A stretch of 64,000 nucleotides of DNA from positions 124,001 to 188,000 of the forward strand of contig CAKMXJ010000023.1 in assembly GCA_928724745.1 (NCBI GenBank), given 5' to 3'. Position 1 is the stretch's first letter. Each line of letters opens with the position of its first letter. Position numbers and translations under genes: made by a program. The notes beneath the pieces were generated by a model. It had not been told where the DNA came from, did not search any database, and worked only from the letters and a program-made list of their open reading frames with translations. This DNA comes from Anthracocystis setariae. Taxonomy: Eukaryota; Basidiomycota; Ustilaginomycetes; Ustilaginales; Ustilaginaceae. Positions 1-9,068 of this stretch are shown here, in pieces.

Positions 1-370
1 TCTAGAAGGAACACACAGCACATCCAAACTTCTGCGGTCTATCTTTTATTCTGTGAACGACAGGTGGCGTATCGTGCAGTATATAGCAGACGTGTGAAAT
101 TGCAAACGACTCTCAAAACAAGATCAAGGGTTCGAAAGGTTGAGATCGATGTAAAGGGAGGACCCAGGCCAGACGTGCACGAGGCAATCAGATGGCTACT
201 TGACTCTGCCACGCGGTGTTTGACAGCCAGAACGCATGCAGCTGCCGCCAGCGGACATCAGCGTGCTGATGGACTTCCGGACGCGTAGCGGAAAAAACAT
301 ATTTGAGACACCGCTGTCTCCGTTTCTTGGCATGGCCGAATTCGAAAAAAAAAAAATTAAATCCCTCTTT
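1..370. other. Gene-free left edge with one GCATGCAG element
   Basis: No convincing coding sequence. It holds a GCATGCAG element at 234-241 and, on the minus strand, a TATA-like GCTATATAC around 79-87. This is the same arrangement seen upstream of the minus-strand family members to the right, so it may be the promoter of a further copy lying left of the window. An A-run sits at 346-357. Confidence 0.4.
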
Positions 371-661
371 CTAGACATCGCTGCTGAAGGTACCTCGACT
401 GGTACAGCATTCGGAAAACCAGCCTGCATTGACACCGTTGCCCAAGGCAAACCACCCATCTTGACACTGATGCGTCACCTCGTCGTAATAGGTGGTCCAA
501 CTTTGCTTGGTGGCAGAGCAACAATCTCTGGTCACATCCCAATTGACACCTCCCCTACCATTAGCCAGATTTGTACAAACCGTATGACTTGCAGCTTGCG
601 CGGTCGAGGGGAAGAGCGCCCACGATGAAGCGAGAACAAAGAGAATACGTGTGAAGTGCAT
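371..661 (-). CDS. small secreted cysteine-rich protein (family copy 1)
   Basis: 96-aa candidate effector, predicted to be secreted; molecular function unknown. I start it at the internal Met at 661 because that Met opens directly into a signal peptide (about residues 1-23, ending AQA). The in-frame Met at 742 would add a hydrophilic leader. Mature cysteines are C29, CC47-48, C66 and CC85-86, the family plan; the last spacing is 18, one more than usual. The conserved VTRDCC block and the GNGVN block are present. A minus-strand TATA (CTTATATATTG, about 722-732) lies roughly 65 bp upstream. The perfect palindrome ACGCATGCGT is at 765-774 and a GCATGCGG element is at 1002. The nearest paralogues start at 2594. 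Confidence 0.85.
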   Translation of the reverse strand: MHFTRILFVLASSWALFPSTAQAASHTVCTNLANGRGGVNWDVTRDCCSATKQSWTTYYDEVTHQCQDGWFALGNGVNAGWFSECCTSRGTFSSDV

Positions 662-764
662 GATGTTTCGGGATGGTGAAGGTGAGATACTGAGATCGGT
701 TCTGACACTATCTAGCACTTCAATATATAAGTGAGACGACATCCGATGTTATAGACCGGAACAG

Positions 765-774
765 ACGCATGCGT
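765..774. promoter_or_regulatory. GCATGC palindrome upstream of copy 1
   Basis: ACGCATGCGT, perfectly palindromic, 106 bp upstream of the ATG of copy 1. Its core matches the recurring GCATGC element of this region, but it lacks the GG and GCAAA extension. Confidence 0.35.
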
Positions 775-837
775 ACACCTACAGATGCGGCTGTTGGGAA
801 GTGTGATTCATTAGAGGCCCTCAGTCGACACCGCCAC

Positions 838-975
838 CTCAATGGAGAGATTGGGGGTTTTCCCTTTTTTGGTTTTTTTTCCCCTTTTTTCCTCTTTTTT
901 CCTCTTTTTTATTCTTTTTTATTCTTTTTTTTTTGTTTTTTTTTCCTTTCCTTTCCTCTTTTTTTTTTTCTGTGT
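838..975 (+). repeat. T-rich pyrimidine low-complexity tract
   Basis: About 135 bp, almost all T and C with long T runs, in the gap 662-1262. It ends about 30 bp before the GCATGCGG element at 1002. Similar homopolymer-rich tracts lie near several other copies of the element. Confidence 0.9.
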
Positions 976-1001
976 TCTTCCTCCCTAAGTCATACATGGA
1001 T

Positions 1002-1016
1002 GCATGCGGTTGCAAA
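1002..1016 (+). promoter_or_regulatory. GCATGCGG element (GCATGCGGTTGCAAA)
   Basis: Compact form of the recurring element, with GCATGCGG directly followed by TTGCAAA. It lies 341 bp upstream of minus-strand copy 1 and 261 bp upstream of the plus-strand secreted protein at 1263, so it could serve either gene. Confidence 0.5.
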
Positions 1017-1262
1017 CCATGTACGGAGGATCTCATTTTTGGTTCTCAGAGTAACCATCACAGTCGCATCAGGAAGACGTGAGAGGTCACCTTAGCTGGA
1101 ATGACACTCGACCCGTGTGCATCATGTATCTACCACAATCATCACTGCAGTGACTTTTACGAGGCTCCAACAAAGCTCTGACGGATATAAGTACAGGCTC
1201 TAACAAGTCCTGACTCGAGCCCGTCACCTCCCACTACCATCCCACTTCAAAAGATATTCACC

Positions 1263-1646
1263 ATGAAGCTTTCTCTCCTCCTTGTTGCCTCTGCTGCTGT
1301 CGGCCTTGCTGCCGCTGCCCCCAAGGCTGCCGAAGCCGAATGCGATAACCCGCAGATCTCTTGGGAAGGCTTCACCGGCAAAGGCTCCAACTTCTGGTAC
1401 ATCTTCAGCGAGTCGCCCAGCACTGACCTCAAGCAGGTAAAGCCGCGCTACCAGTGCGAGATGTACCCATACACCTACAGGGATGGCTTCACTCAGGACT
1501 TCAACAAGAACCCGTATGTTAACTTCGAGGTGCTCACGCCCAAGACCATCGGTGTCAACTGCATCAACTGCGCGGCTAACCAGACCGCAGACTTTGTCAC
1601 CGGTCTTTCCGTGTACATGAACTGCTCCACGTACGGCGGTCAATAA
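1263..1646 (+). CDS. secreted orphan protein, 127 aa
   Basis: I do not recognise this protein. It has a clear signal peptide (residues 1 to about 18, Leu/Ala-rich, then APKAAEAE). The mature part has five cysteines (C27, C65, C100, C103, C121), an NCINC pair and an aromatic-rich middle. It does not share the CC-CC plan of the neighbouring family and is the only plus-strand gene among the left copies. A TATA-like GGATATAAG lies at about 1184-1192, roughly 75 bp before the ATG. The ATG follows CACC, a good context. Location and secretion make it an effector candidate. The odd cysteine number leaves one unpaired or allows dimer formation. Confidence 0.75.
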   Translation: MKLSLLLVASAAVGLAAAAPKAAEAECDNPQISWEGFTGKGSNFWYIFSESPSTDLKQVKPRYQCEMYPYTYRDGFTQDFNKNPYVNFEVLTPKTIGVNCINCAANQTADFVTGLSVYMNCSTYGGQ

Positions 1647-2273
1647 AGAGACTCAGTAAGGGCCTCTCTATTATTTAGCGCGATCATACGCCTTTGTATA
1701 CGTGTCTTTGGTGATGGACAATGTCAATTTGGGACAACGTGTAATACTCAACTCTAGTGTGAAGGTTGGATGTGCGAGAGTAAACGCGGACCGCGTCTCC
1801 GACAACGAGACCCTGCCACAATGACAGCAGTGGATAGCGGTGGCATCTGCGGTTTCCAGAGAATTCTGCATGTGTTGAAAGATTCAGATTCCGGACAGCG
1901 ATGGTTAGGGTGCCAACGCAGAGGTGTGCAATACTGTGCAGTGCAACGTACTACTGCGATCGCATTTCCGCGGTCGCGTTGTCTCGGTGTTCCGCATGCA
2001 GAAGGGCCTCTTCCTTGGACACCTCCCGCACCCTCTCCTACCAGAATGGACACTACGCAAGTTCTCAATTCGAGATGAAGATGTCAAGCATAGCAAATGG
2101 GACTCCTAGTGCGAAGCGGGCAAGTACAAAAGGTTACGGCAAGATACCGTGCGCAACGAGGACATGTAGGACTCAACCTTATACTGTATAGAGAGGGTGA
2201 TTGGTTCTTTTCCTGTTTTCAAGGCACGGGCACATGGAATTTCAATCTTTTCCTTTACTTTCTTTTTTTTTAA
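1647..2273. other. Intergenic, convergent 3' flanks
   Basis: No supported gene; the short open frames overlap in many directions without signal peptide or family similarity. It contains one reverse-orientation CCGCATGC at 1992-1999 whose role is unclear, and a T-run at about 2262-2272. Confidence 0.5.
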
Positions 2274-2594
2274 TTATCCAGAAATTACGTCCGAGATATC
2301 ACTGTTGATACCTTCGCTCTGCGAGGAACCAGCATTACGACTGGTGCAACATTGGACAAATCTGCCATGATTGATTCCGTTTCCCAGGGTGAGAAAGTCT
2401 ACGCAAGAATAGCCAGTGAAATACGTGGTGAAGGACTCGCTAGTTGCGGCACAGCAATCCTTAGTGACCTGATAAAGGGAGCCTCCAGTACCGTCGAGGT
2501 TGGTGGTGCAATACACTCGGTGTGCAGCAAATGAGGAAGAAACCAGGAATGTCAACGTGATGACGAGGACGGAGATCAAGGTTGCGAGACGCAT
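2274..2594 (-). CDS. small secreted cysteine-rich protein (family copy 2)
   Basis: 106 aa; candidate secreted effector of unknown function. The start at 2594 is chosen because it opens into the signal peptide (about 1-23, ending SFA). An in-frame Met at 2699 would add a non-hydrophobic leader. Cysteines are C29, CC47-48, C64 and CC82-83, so it belongs to the x15 spacing class with the CVDF motif, like the copies starting at 3080, 4914 and 24928. It contains NLDGTGG, VTKDCCAAT and GNGINHGRF. A minus-strand TATA (GGTATAAGA, about 2665-2673) lies some 75 bp upstream, and a GCATGCAG element lies 102 bp upstream of the ATG. Only 147 bp separate it from the next copy. Confidence 0.88.
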   Translation of the reverse strand: MRLATLISVLVITLTFLVSSSFAAHRVYCTTNLDGTGGSLYQVTKDCCAATSESFTTYFTGYSCVDFLTLGNGINHGRFVQCCTSRNAGSSQSEGINSDISDVISG

Positions 2595-2695
2595 TGTACA
2601 CCTTGGAAGTGAAGGGATCCATTCATTGTCTGCTTGGAGGCACTGGATTGCTGGACTGGTTCTTATACCAAGAACAAGGCGGGGTGAACATTGAC

Positions 2696-2722
2696 GCATG
2701 CAGCCACTTGAGGCTGCAAAGC
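2696..2722 (+). promoter_or_regulatory. GCATGCAG element with distal GCTGCAAA
   Basis: GCATGCAGCC at 2696 followed after a short spacer by GCTGCAAA. It lies 102 bp upstream of the ATG of copy 2 and about 25 bp beyond its TATA, in the same orientation relative to the gene as the other copies. Confidence 0.5.
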
Positions 2723-2741
2723 CTGTTCCTTCTTCCGGCGC

Positions 2742-3080
2742 CTAACTGCTGCTCGGAAACGGTAGGCCTTCGTACGTTCCAGCATCGTTAGGATAAAAGC
2801 CGTTTTGAGTGGTGCCGGCATCGCGTCTGGCACAGCATTCTGCGAACCAACCAAGATTGATTCCATGAGCCAGACTGAGAAAGTCTACGCAAATAGATCC
2901 GGTGAAATACGTACTCCAGTGTTCTCTTGTAGCTGCACAGCAATCCTTGGTGACAGCATAAAGGTTGCCACCAGTGCCGTCGTGGTTCTTGGTACAGAAC
3001 GCTGTATTGGCTGCGAGCGTAGGAGATACGAGCAGCGCCGATGATGAAGCAAGTATGACCGAGAACCGAGCAAGCTTCAT
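2742..3080 (-). CDS. small secreted cysteine-rich protein (family copy 3)
   Basis: 112 aa, secreted, function unknown. The start at 3080 gives a signal peptide ending TLA-A (about residue 23); a Met at 3179 would precede it with a charged leader. Cysteines are C29, CC47-48, C64 and CC82-83 (x15 class). It has HDGTGG, VTKDCCAATREHWSTYF and CVDF, but the usual GNGIN block reads AHGIN. The C-terminal tail after the last CC is longer than in most copies (about 29 residues) and ends in serines. I see no GCATGCGG element and no good TATA upstream, unlike most paralogues, so expression may differ. Confidence 0.87.
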   Translation of the reverse strand: MKLARFSVILASSSALLVSPTLAANTAFCTKNHDGTGGNLYAVTKDCCAATREHWSTYFTGSICVDFLSLAHGINLGWFAECCARRDAGTTQNGFYPNDAGTYEGLPFPSSS

Positions 3081-3500
3081 GATGGAGCTATAGATGAGGG
3101 GAAAGGAAGAAGATCTGGAATAGGAGGAGAAAGGCTCGGAAAGGGCTGTGCTTAAATCCTTTCTGTCAAAACCTCTCACACAGTATATGAAGCAAGGTCG
3201 GTTTTACAGTTCGTGCAAAGCGCAGAAGAGCGCAGCCACAGCTTAACCTCAAGGGTCTCATACTGTTCGTCATAGCCCCGGCTTCAAAAGCGGATCTGAA
3301 CATCGCTGTGAACCGCGTTCTAGTTCCAAGAATGGCGCGGAATCTCATCATATCACTCATACGACATGTTTGTCGTTCAAAGGCAAAACGTGCGGCTTGT
3401 GTGAATACCTTGCTAGATGTATCGAAGTGATATTGTTCAGCTTTTGGGCTTGATATTGAGCGAACTAAACGCTGATACGGGTCGCTGATACGAAAAAGAT
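3081..3500. other. Intergenic between copies 3 and 4
   Basis: 420 bp with no supported gene and no copy of the GCATGCGG element. Apart from minor AT-rich patches I see nothing in it. Confidence 0.5.
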
Positions 3501-3806
3501 CTAGTTCCCCAAGAAAGGGATCTCTACCGAACCAGTACCATGATCGGCACAACAAGCGGCGAAGGCGCCCATGTTGATTCCATTGAACAGACCTCCGCCG
3601 CTGTTGCAAATGCGCCACTCGCCGTTATAGCCGGTGAACCAGTCTTGCGCAGTTGCTCTGCAACACTCTTCCGTGATGGTTTCCACTCGGTCTCCTGTGC
3701 CGTCAAGGTTTTCTGAGCAGTAGGCGTGGTGAGCTGCAAGTGCGGGAGACGACAATAGCGCCAGCGAGAGCGACGCGAGGATGGCTACAGCCAATGTGGA
3801 CTTCAT
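3501..3806 (-). CDS. small secreted cysteine-rich protein (family copy 4)
   Basis: 101 aa, secreted, function unknown. The start at 3806 opens a signal peptide ending PALA (about residue 24); the open frame continues upstream to 3959 without hydrophobic character. Cysteines are C30, CC48-49, C67 and CC85-86 (x17 class). It carries NLDGTGD like the CVDF class but ends in GINMGAFAACC like the copies right of 17 kb, so it bridges the two subgroups. Its second block is divergent: ITEECCRAT in place of VTKDCCAAT. A minus-strand TATA (TATAAAGG) sits about 80 bp upstream, near 3882-3889. Confidence 0.87.
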   Translation of the reverse strand: MKSTLAVAILASLSLALLSSPALAAHHAYCSENLDGTGDRVETITEECCRATAQDWFTGYNGEWRICNSGGGLFNGINMGAFAACCADHGTGSVEIPFLGN

Positions 3807-4584
3807 CGTGTCTCGTTTCGAGCTATAGGACGATGGAGTGCAAGCTTGAGATTGCTCTTGACTGTGCGGTTCTTTTGGTCCCTTTATACTTCTGTATACT
3901 GGCACCAATACTGTACCGAGAGAGGTGGAGTCCTGCATCTCGCCTTTTTTGACAGCCATGGACCGGATTCATCTTTCAGCAGCCAGCCACAGCCGAATTG
4001 GGGGGTTTTTCTTTCCTTTCCTTTTCTTTTCTTTTTTTTGTTTTTAAATCCCAGACGGAAAAACGGGATGAACCGCATCCGTTTATGGGGGGTAAATCAC
4101 ATCGTACATACAATCATAATGCTGAAACGTCGTAGGTCCGCTAGGTTGGCAAATCAAGGCTTGCTATGTTATTCAACCAACCGTAAGGCAGCCACCCTGT
4201 ACTGTGTTGGTCGAAGTCGGCGAGCGTGAATGGAGCGTGTTTAACCCACACAAGCACACGCGCGCGAAAATCTGGCATCGATCGAGTTGATTGGGAAAAA
4301 AAGACTGTTGCATACGTAGAAACAAAGATCCCCAAAGCATGCTTTCCTCTCCATCACTAGTGGAGGAGGTCGATCGCAAAAGGGCGCAGCTTATATGCGA
4401 AACCGTCAAAGCAAAAAGTGCAAGAGTCTACCCGTGAGGTTCGAGCCTTGTGCAACCACGAAGCAGCCTATCACCAACATTGAACGCGATGTAGTCACCT
4501 TGGCGCTTGATCTCGACAGAATGTGGGGCGATGAGCAGGTATACGATCTCATCCAAATCCGTTCTTCTTTGCATTGTACTCGAC
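3807..4584. other. Intergenic between copies 4 and 5
   Basis: 778 bp without a supported gene. It contains a pyrimidine-rich tract at about 4004-4048 and a bare GCATGC at 4338-4343 that lacks the GG and GCAAA extension. Confidence 0.5.
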
Positions 4585-4914
4585 CTAGAAGTCCTCTATG
4601 ACGGCGGGGTCATCTCTGTTTCTGGCAGAGTTGTCGACCTGTAACGTACCTGCGTTACGACTGTTACAACATGCGGCGAATCTTCCAAGGTTAAGACCAT
4701 TCCCAAAGCCGAGGAAGTCGACGCAGTTGAGACCTGCAAAGTATGTGGTGAAGGATTCTTTGGTAGCTGCGCAGCAGTCTTTGGTGACTGTATAAAGTGG
4801 GTCGCCAGTACCGTCGAGGTTCGTGGTACAGTACGCGTGGGTTGCAGCCAACGCTGGCGACGACAAGAGCGCAAGCACAGGGGCAAAAGCCCCAAGGACA
4901 AAGATCAGCTTCAT
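4585..4914 (-). CDS. small secreted cysteine-rich protein (family copy 5)
   Basis: 109 aa, secreted, function unknown. The signal peptide is residues 1-23 (ends PALA) and the frame starts directly at the family-typical Met-Lys-Leu. Cysteines are C29, CC47-48, C64 and CC82-83. It is a typical member of the x15/CVDF class with NLDGTGD, VTKDCCAATKES and GNGLNLGRFAACC. The tail after the last CC is about 26 residues and charged. A GCATGCGG element lies 136 bp upstream. This is the last copy before the housekeeping island; its ATG faces away from COX15. Confidence 0.9.
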   Translation of the reverse strand: MKLIFVLGAFAPVLALLSSPALAATHAYCTTNLDGTGDPLYTVTKDCCAATKESFTTYFAGLNCVDFLGFGNGLNLGRFAACCNSRNAGTLQVDNSARNRDDPAVIEDF

Positions 4915-5049
4915 CGTCGAAGAGAGTGGAGAGGATATCGGTTCGTGGTGATCATGACGTTCAAGCTTTCAGATAAGCAATCACTATAAGTACAGAAGGG
5001 GAGAATGTGCCAAGACAAGGCTCCACCCACAGGTTACCCAGAAAATGGC

Positions 5050-5057
5050 GCATGCGG
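5050..5057 (+). promoter_or_regulatory. GCATGCGG element
   Basis: GCATGCGG followed by TCAACAC, 136 bp upstream of copy 5. It is the only recognisable site in the 380-bp gap between copy 5 and the 3' end of COX15. Confidence 0.45.
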
Positions 5058-5294
5058 TCAACACAAATGGCAATTTCTAAAACTCCATCCCAGAAGTATT
5101 TCCCGTCCCCCGGCCATCGCCCGTCCGGAGTACAACGTCTTCAACAGCATTGTTTCGATGGTCGAACACAGGGAAGACTTCCTGACGAATCTCTATCTGC
5201 TCATAGCTATGTGAGAGAGATGGTAAGAGAGGTGTCATTCCGTATACTGTACAAATACATTGAGTATGCCCAAAATTGAGCACGCTTTGCATTC

Positions 5295-7022
5295 TCAAAC
5301 CTTGGCTGCGGCCGTAGGTGAGAGCACGACTCTGCGCAAGATCTGACTGTTTTTGTGCGCACCTGTTACCAAGATCCTCGCTGGAATCGGTCGCAGTGCC
5401 GAGAGCAATGCGACAAGAACTGACAACAAGGCCATAGCTCCCGCCTGATGTGCGCTTGCCAAAGGAATGGGCACCATGTATATCAAGGTGGTAATCCCCA
5501 AGGTCACCTGTGCGGCCACTACCGCTACACTAGCATTGGCCAGCTGGAGTACTCTCGGTGGAAGAGCGGGGAGCATTGTTCCACTCCGTGCTGCCCTCGC
5601 TGCGGTCTTGTACGCGCGAGAGAGACTGTGTGTTTTCCAAGCGAGACCTAGCACGGTGCAAGCGGTGGTGATGGCTAGAGTTCGGTGAATGAGCTGCACA
5701 GTCACTGGATTCTGCGAAAGGTTTCGCCACACCTTGTCCGATCCATCCTCCTTCTGTGCGAATCTGTCATCCATCAATTCATCGACGGGTGGTGCCAACC
5801 TGCCTTCGCCCATGGTGGGGAACTCGTTATACACTAAGCCTGCATCCAAGCCTGCCACCAAGGCGCCCGACATGGCGGTGGTGAACACGAGGGCTGCGAC
5901 CATCTTGGTGAGACGGGAATGCGAGCGCACAAGGGGGTGGTTGAGCGTGTTGGCAAGCTGAGCGAGCACGGCCTGAGAATGCGCCTTGACGCCAGAGATG
6001 GATCCGGACAGAGTAGCAGCTTTGTAGTCCCTTTGGACCGCAAGACCGGTGTGGAGCATGGCGAGGTAGACGAGGAAAGCGGTACCCATGTGCATGGCCA
6101 GGCGGAAGTGAGAAACGCGTGGAGTCCAATCTGCTGTGGCAACCAGGGTTTGGGCCGATGAGGTGGGCACGCTCTTGGTGGAGTCGTCGCCCGAGGCAAC
6201 CTGAACCGTCTTTGCCTTTCCGCTTTTATCTGGGACAGTGAGACCGGACTTGACCATGAACCATCCTAAAAAGCCCTGGAATCCGATACCTGCCGCGATT
6301 GCCGCGAGTTTCCATCTTGTTCCCTTGGCAACCCAGCTTTTGGACATGAAGTAGGCGGCAGGCAAGACGAACGCAACTCCGATGACTCGTCCGAGGACTC
6401 GATGGCCCCACTCCCACATGTAGATGCTCTTGAAGTCGTCCAAGCTCATCTTGGAGTTGAGAAGCATAAACTCCGGGGTCTTCTTGTACTTGTCCCATTC
6501 GGCTTCCCATTCAGCAGTTGTGGAGGGGAGGTGAAGACCCTTGAAGCCAGGATTCCATTCGGTGATGGAGAGACCGGATTCGGTGAGTCGGGTGAGACCG
6601 CCAACGATGACTATTGCGTATACCAGGAACGCTAGAGCATAGAGGTGCAGTGCTACGACCGGCTTGGAGATGAGAGGAGTGCTATTTGTCTTGGACGATG
6701 CACTTGTGATCGAAGACGATGAGGCGGCTGTGGCTACGGTGGGAGATGCAGATGCTGTTAAGGTGGACTGGAAACGCCTGCTGGCCAAGTTGTATCGGGC
6801 GATAATAGTAGAGAAAGGGACGCCAGCAGTGGCACATGGCAGGATGGAGTGGAGGATGGTTGGAGATACCAGCGAGCGCAGTCCAACCACACCGGTCGAG
6901 CCCGTAGCCCTCATGGTACAGAGCGAGGCACGCGGGGCAGCAACGCAAGTGAACATCGAAGTCGCCCGGAATGGCGTGGTGGCCAGCTTGAGCCGTAGCG
7001 TGGGCACCATGAAAGCCGACAT
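5295..7022 (-). CDS. COX15: heme A synthase COX15
   Basis: 575 aa. Inner-mitochondrial-membrane enzyme that oxidises the C8 methyl of heme O to make heme A for cytochrome c oxidase. The first 90 or so residues are Ser/Thr/Arg-rich with RRFQST, a mitochondrial targeting signal. The family signature VGGLTRLTESGLSITEW is at about 140-156. The four conserved haem-ligand histidines are visible: H207 (EWGHR), H311 (MHMG), H446 (IHRT) and H525 (SAHQ), within about eight hydrophobic helices. Length is in the range of fungal COX15 plus a longer loop at about 263-300. It is intronless. It sits between effector-like copies without sharing their composition. Confidence 0.95.
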   Translation of the reverse strand: MSAFMVPTLRLKLATTPFRATSMFTCVAAPRASLCTMRATGSTGVVGLRSLVSPTILHSILPCATAGVPFSTIIARYNLASRRFQSTLTASASPTVATAASSSSITSASSKTNSTPLISKPVVALHLYALAFLVYAIVIVGGLTRLTESGLSITEWNPGFKGLHLPSTTAEWEAEWDKYKKTPEFMLLNSKMSLDDFKSIYMWEWGHRVLGRVIGVAFVLPAAYFMSKSWVAKGTRWKLAAIAAGIGFQGFLGWFMVKSGLTVPDKSGKAKTVQVASGDDSTKSVPTSSAQTLVATADWTPRVSHFRLAMHMGTAFLVYLAMLHTGLAVQRDYKAATLSGSISGVKAHSQAVLAQLANTLNHPLVRSHSRLTKMVAALVFTTAMSGALVAGLDAGLVYNEFPTMGEGRLAPPVDELMDDRFAQKEDGSDKVWRNLSQNPVTVQLIHRTLAITTACTVLGLAWKTHSLSRAYKTAARAARSGTMLPALPPRVLQLANASVAVVAAQVTLGITTLIYMVPIPLASAHQAGAMALLSVLVALLSALRPIPARILVTGAHKNSQILRRVVLSPTAAAKV

Positions 7023-7594
7023 GATGACCAGCCGTGTCGCTGTTGATGTAGCTACGCTTGTTTGGGATGTTGGTGGTCAAAATGGATTATGTTAGTTGGC
7101 GCAAAAGAGTGTTGATCAGTTGGCCAATCCGAGCTCTAAATATATATAGTCAAAATATAAAAATGCTTTTTGTGTTGGAAGAAAGTCGGCAGTGCCTCCG
7201 CGGCATACAGGATTATGAAATCCGCGCATTTGCTTTGCAAAGAACGCCATAACGCGCTGTGCTGCCGCCGCCTCCATGCTCAAAACAGGCAAAAAGCAAA
7301 ATTCGAGTCGATCCGATCGCAGCCGATCGGGTTGTTCAGCCATCAACGGCCTGTCCAGCACATACAGTAGAGAGTAGTACATGGAGTAGTACTGCACAGT
7401 ACAATCAAACGGCACAGCCGAAGCTGCCTTGCTAGCTAGAATGGGACGCTGCTGTCGTGGGATGCTCAATCGTCAGTGGCACAGTGGCAAGCAGACAGGA
7501 CCTCAGTAGAGTGTTTTGACATTGGAATGCAAAAACCAGTGGAGTTGAGTTGGCGAGACTGGTACTGATACAGATAGGCTTGAGCTTGGTGCCA
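7023..7594. other. Intergenic: COX15 promoter and bL19m 3' flank
   Basis: No gene seen. An AT-rich TATATATAG patch at about 7140-7148 lies some 120 bp upstream of the COX15 ATG. A cluster of AGTAC/TACTG words occupies about 7362-7406 and recurs in other gaps of this window. Confidence 0.5.
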
Positions 7595-8470
7595 TCACCG
7601 CCTTCCGCCACGACGCTTTGTCATCTCCTGCGCCTTCTTCTCTTCTTGCAATCGCTGTTGCTTGATGACATTGCCAATACCTGACAATCGCCTATCGTCG
7701 TTCCTCAAGTAGTACAACTTGGCTCTCCTCGTCCTCCTCAGCTTGCCGCTCTTGTCGTTCTTGCCCGCTTCGGCCTTCTGAATCACTCGGACATCCTTGA
7801 GTAGAGGCGAGTACACGTTGAACCTCATCTCGACACCCAACTTTTGCACCAAGTTTCGAAGAACGAACGAGGTCGATACACCCCTGCGTCGGACCGCGAG
7901 CAGAACTCCCGAGAAAGTGGAAAAGTTGGTTTTGAGTGGAGAAGTCCAGGTTTCAACAATGAGAACCGAGCCAGGAGGAATGCGTTCGGGCGAGTTGCGA
8001 TCGAAAAGCTTGGTCAGACGGTTGCCTGGATCGTAGCGTGCGCGGAGGTCCGAGTGCACACGCGGCATCACACCGTCATAGATGGTTTTGGGCTCAGGAG
8101 GAGGCGTGACGCCCACTTTCGTCGAAACGAACTCAGTCACTTGGGGGATCAGAGCGGCCGAAGAGAAGGGGTACACTGTGGCTGTTGACAAGAAATAAAG
8201 CAGTTAACAAGGTATCAGCAAGAGAGTCAGTAACAAAGGTCTGCGCATGCGTAAATATTCTTTACGCATTTGCTAATGCGAGTATAGGCTACGCTACGTA
8301 CATCGTTGACGGCTTCTTGCCGCTGGCGCCTGCGTTGGTCGAGTGGTCGAGATGCATCGTCGAAGGGATGAGGGTACTGCAATAGCCTGACCAGCAGAGG
8401 AACAACTGGTTCCGACACGGAGCGACTGAAAGAGCGTCGCAAGCTGCTTGGTGGATCTGCTGACCGACAT
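7595..8470 (-). CDS. IMG1: mitochondrial large-subunit ribosomal protein bL19m
   Basis: Two exons on the minus strand: exon 1 8470-8302, intron 8301-8182 (GTACGT...CAG, 120 nt, phase 1), exon 2 8181-7595; 251 aa. Exon 1 encodes a mitochondrial presequence (basic, with RRCISTTRP). Exon 2 carries the L19 fold: PGSVLIVETWTSP, FSGVLLAVRRRGVSTSFVLRN and the VRVIQK strand, followed by a basic C-terminal tail. Joining these sites keeps frame exactly, replacing the apparent Met-Ser start of exon 2 with a Ser codon built across the junction. It is homologous in role to yeast Img1. It is divergent from NOT3/5, sharing a 600-bp promoter region. Confidence 0.88.
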
Positions 8471-9068
8471 GATGATCGCGTGACCTATCGGATCTACGCC
8501 GAACTGATAGCGATGTGCAATGATGATGTTGACTAGAAGAAGCAGGCTTGGCAGGTCGAATGAAATCGCTCCTCCTATGTGATTCAGCCTAGAAAACGGA
8601 AATCGGTTGACATTCAATTCTTCTTTCTTGAAATCTGTTCACTCGTGCGAAAAAGCGATAAAAAGGCGATTTTTCTCGGGCTATCCGAATCCGTTTGAGT
8701 AGGCGGGAAATCGGGGGGAGGGGAAATTGAGCACCAGCCAACCACAGAAGCTTGTCTGTCTGGATGCTCGCCACGACTGCACTCGACTCTTCCTCTCTCT
8801 CTCTCTCTCTTTGCGCATCTACCACCTCTCTACCGTTTCCTCCTTCACCTTTCGACATCCATTCATCACGGCTCGACACAACACCAGCGTTCGCATTCCA
8901 TCTGCTGCACTCGTCCATTAGCACCCACCGCAGGCGGTCATCAGCAGTCGTCCAGCTAGGTTGTAGAATACGGGCACTAGTCCAACCGCTGCCAACTCTG
9001 CCTCGCTTCAAAACCGACTCGTCTGCATTCACTTGCCACGCATAGCGGCAAGCTCAAGTCAGCTCATC
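8471..9068. promoter_or_regulatory. Divergent promoter region bL19m / NOT3-5
   Basis: 598 bp between two divergent ATGs. It holds a CT microsatellite at about 8791-8811. No TATA is obvious on either side, as expected for housekeeping genes. Short frames inside show no coding character. Confidence 0.5.

Noticed and set aside
4338..4343. Bare GCATGC upstream of copy 4 as a regulatory element
   Set aside because: It lacks the GG/AG and GCAAA extension, lies over 500 bp from the ATG, and bare GCATGC also occurs inside unrelated coding regions (for example near 43856, 25553 and 46890).
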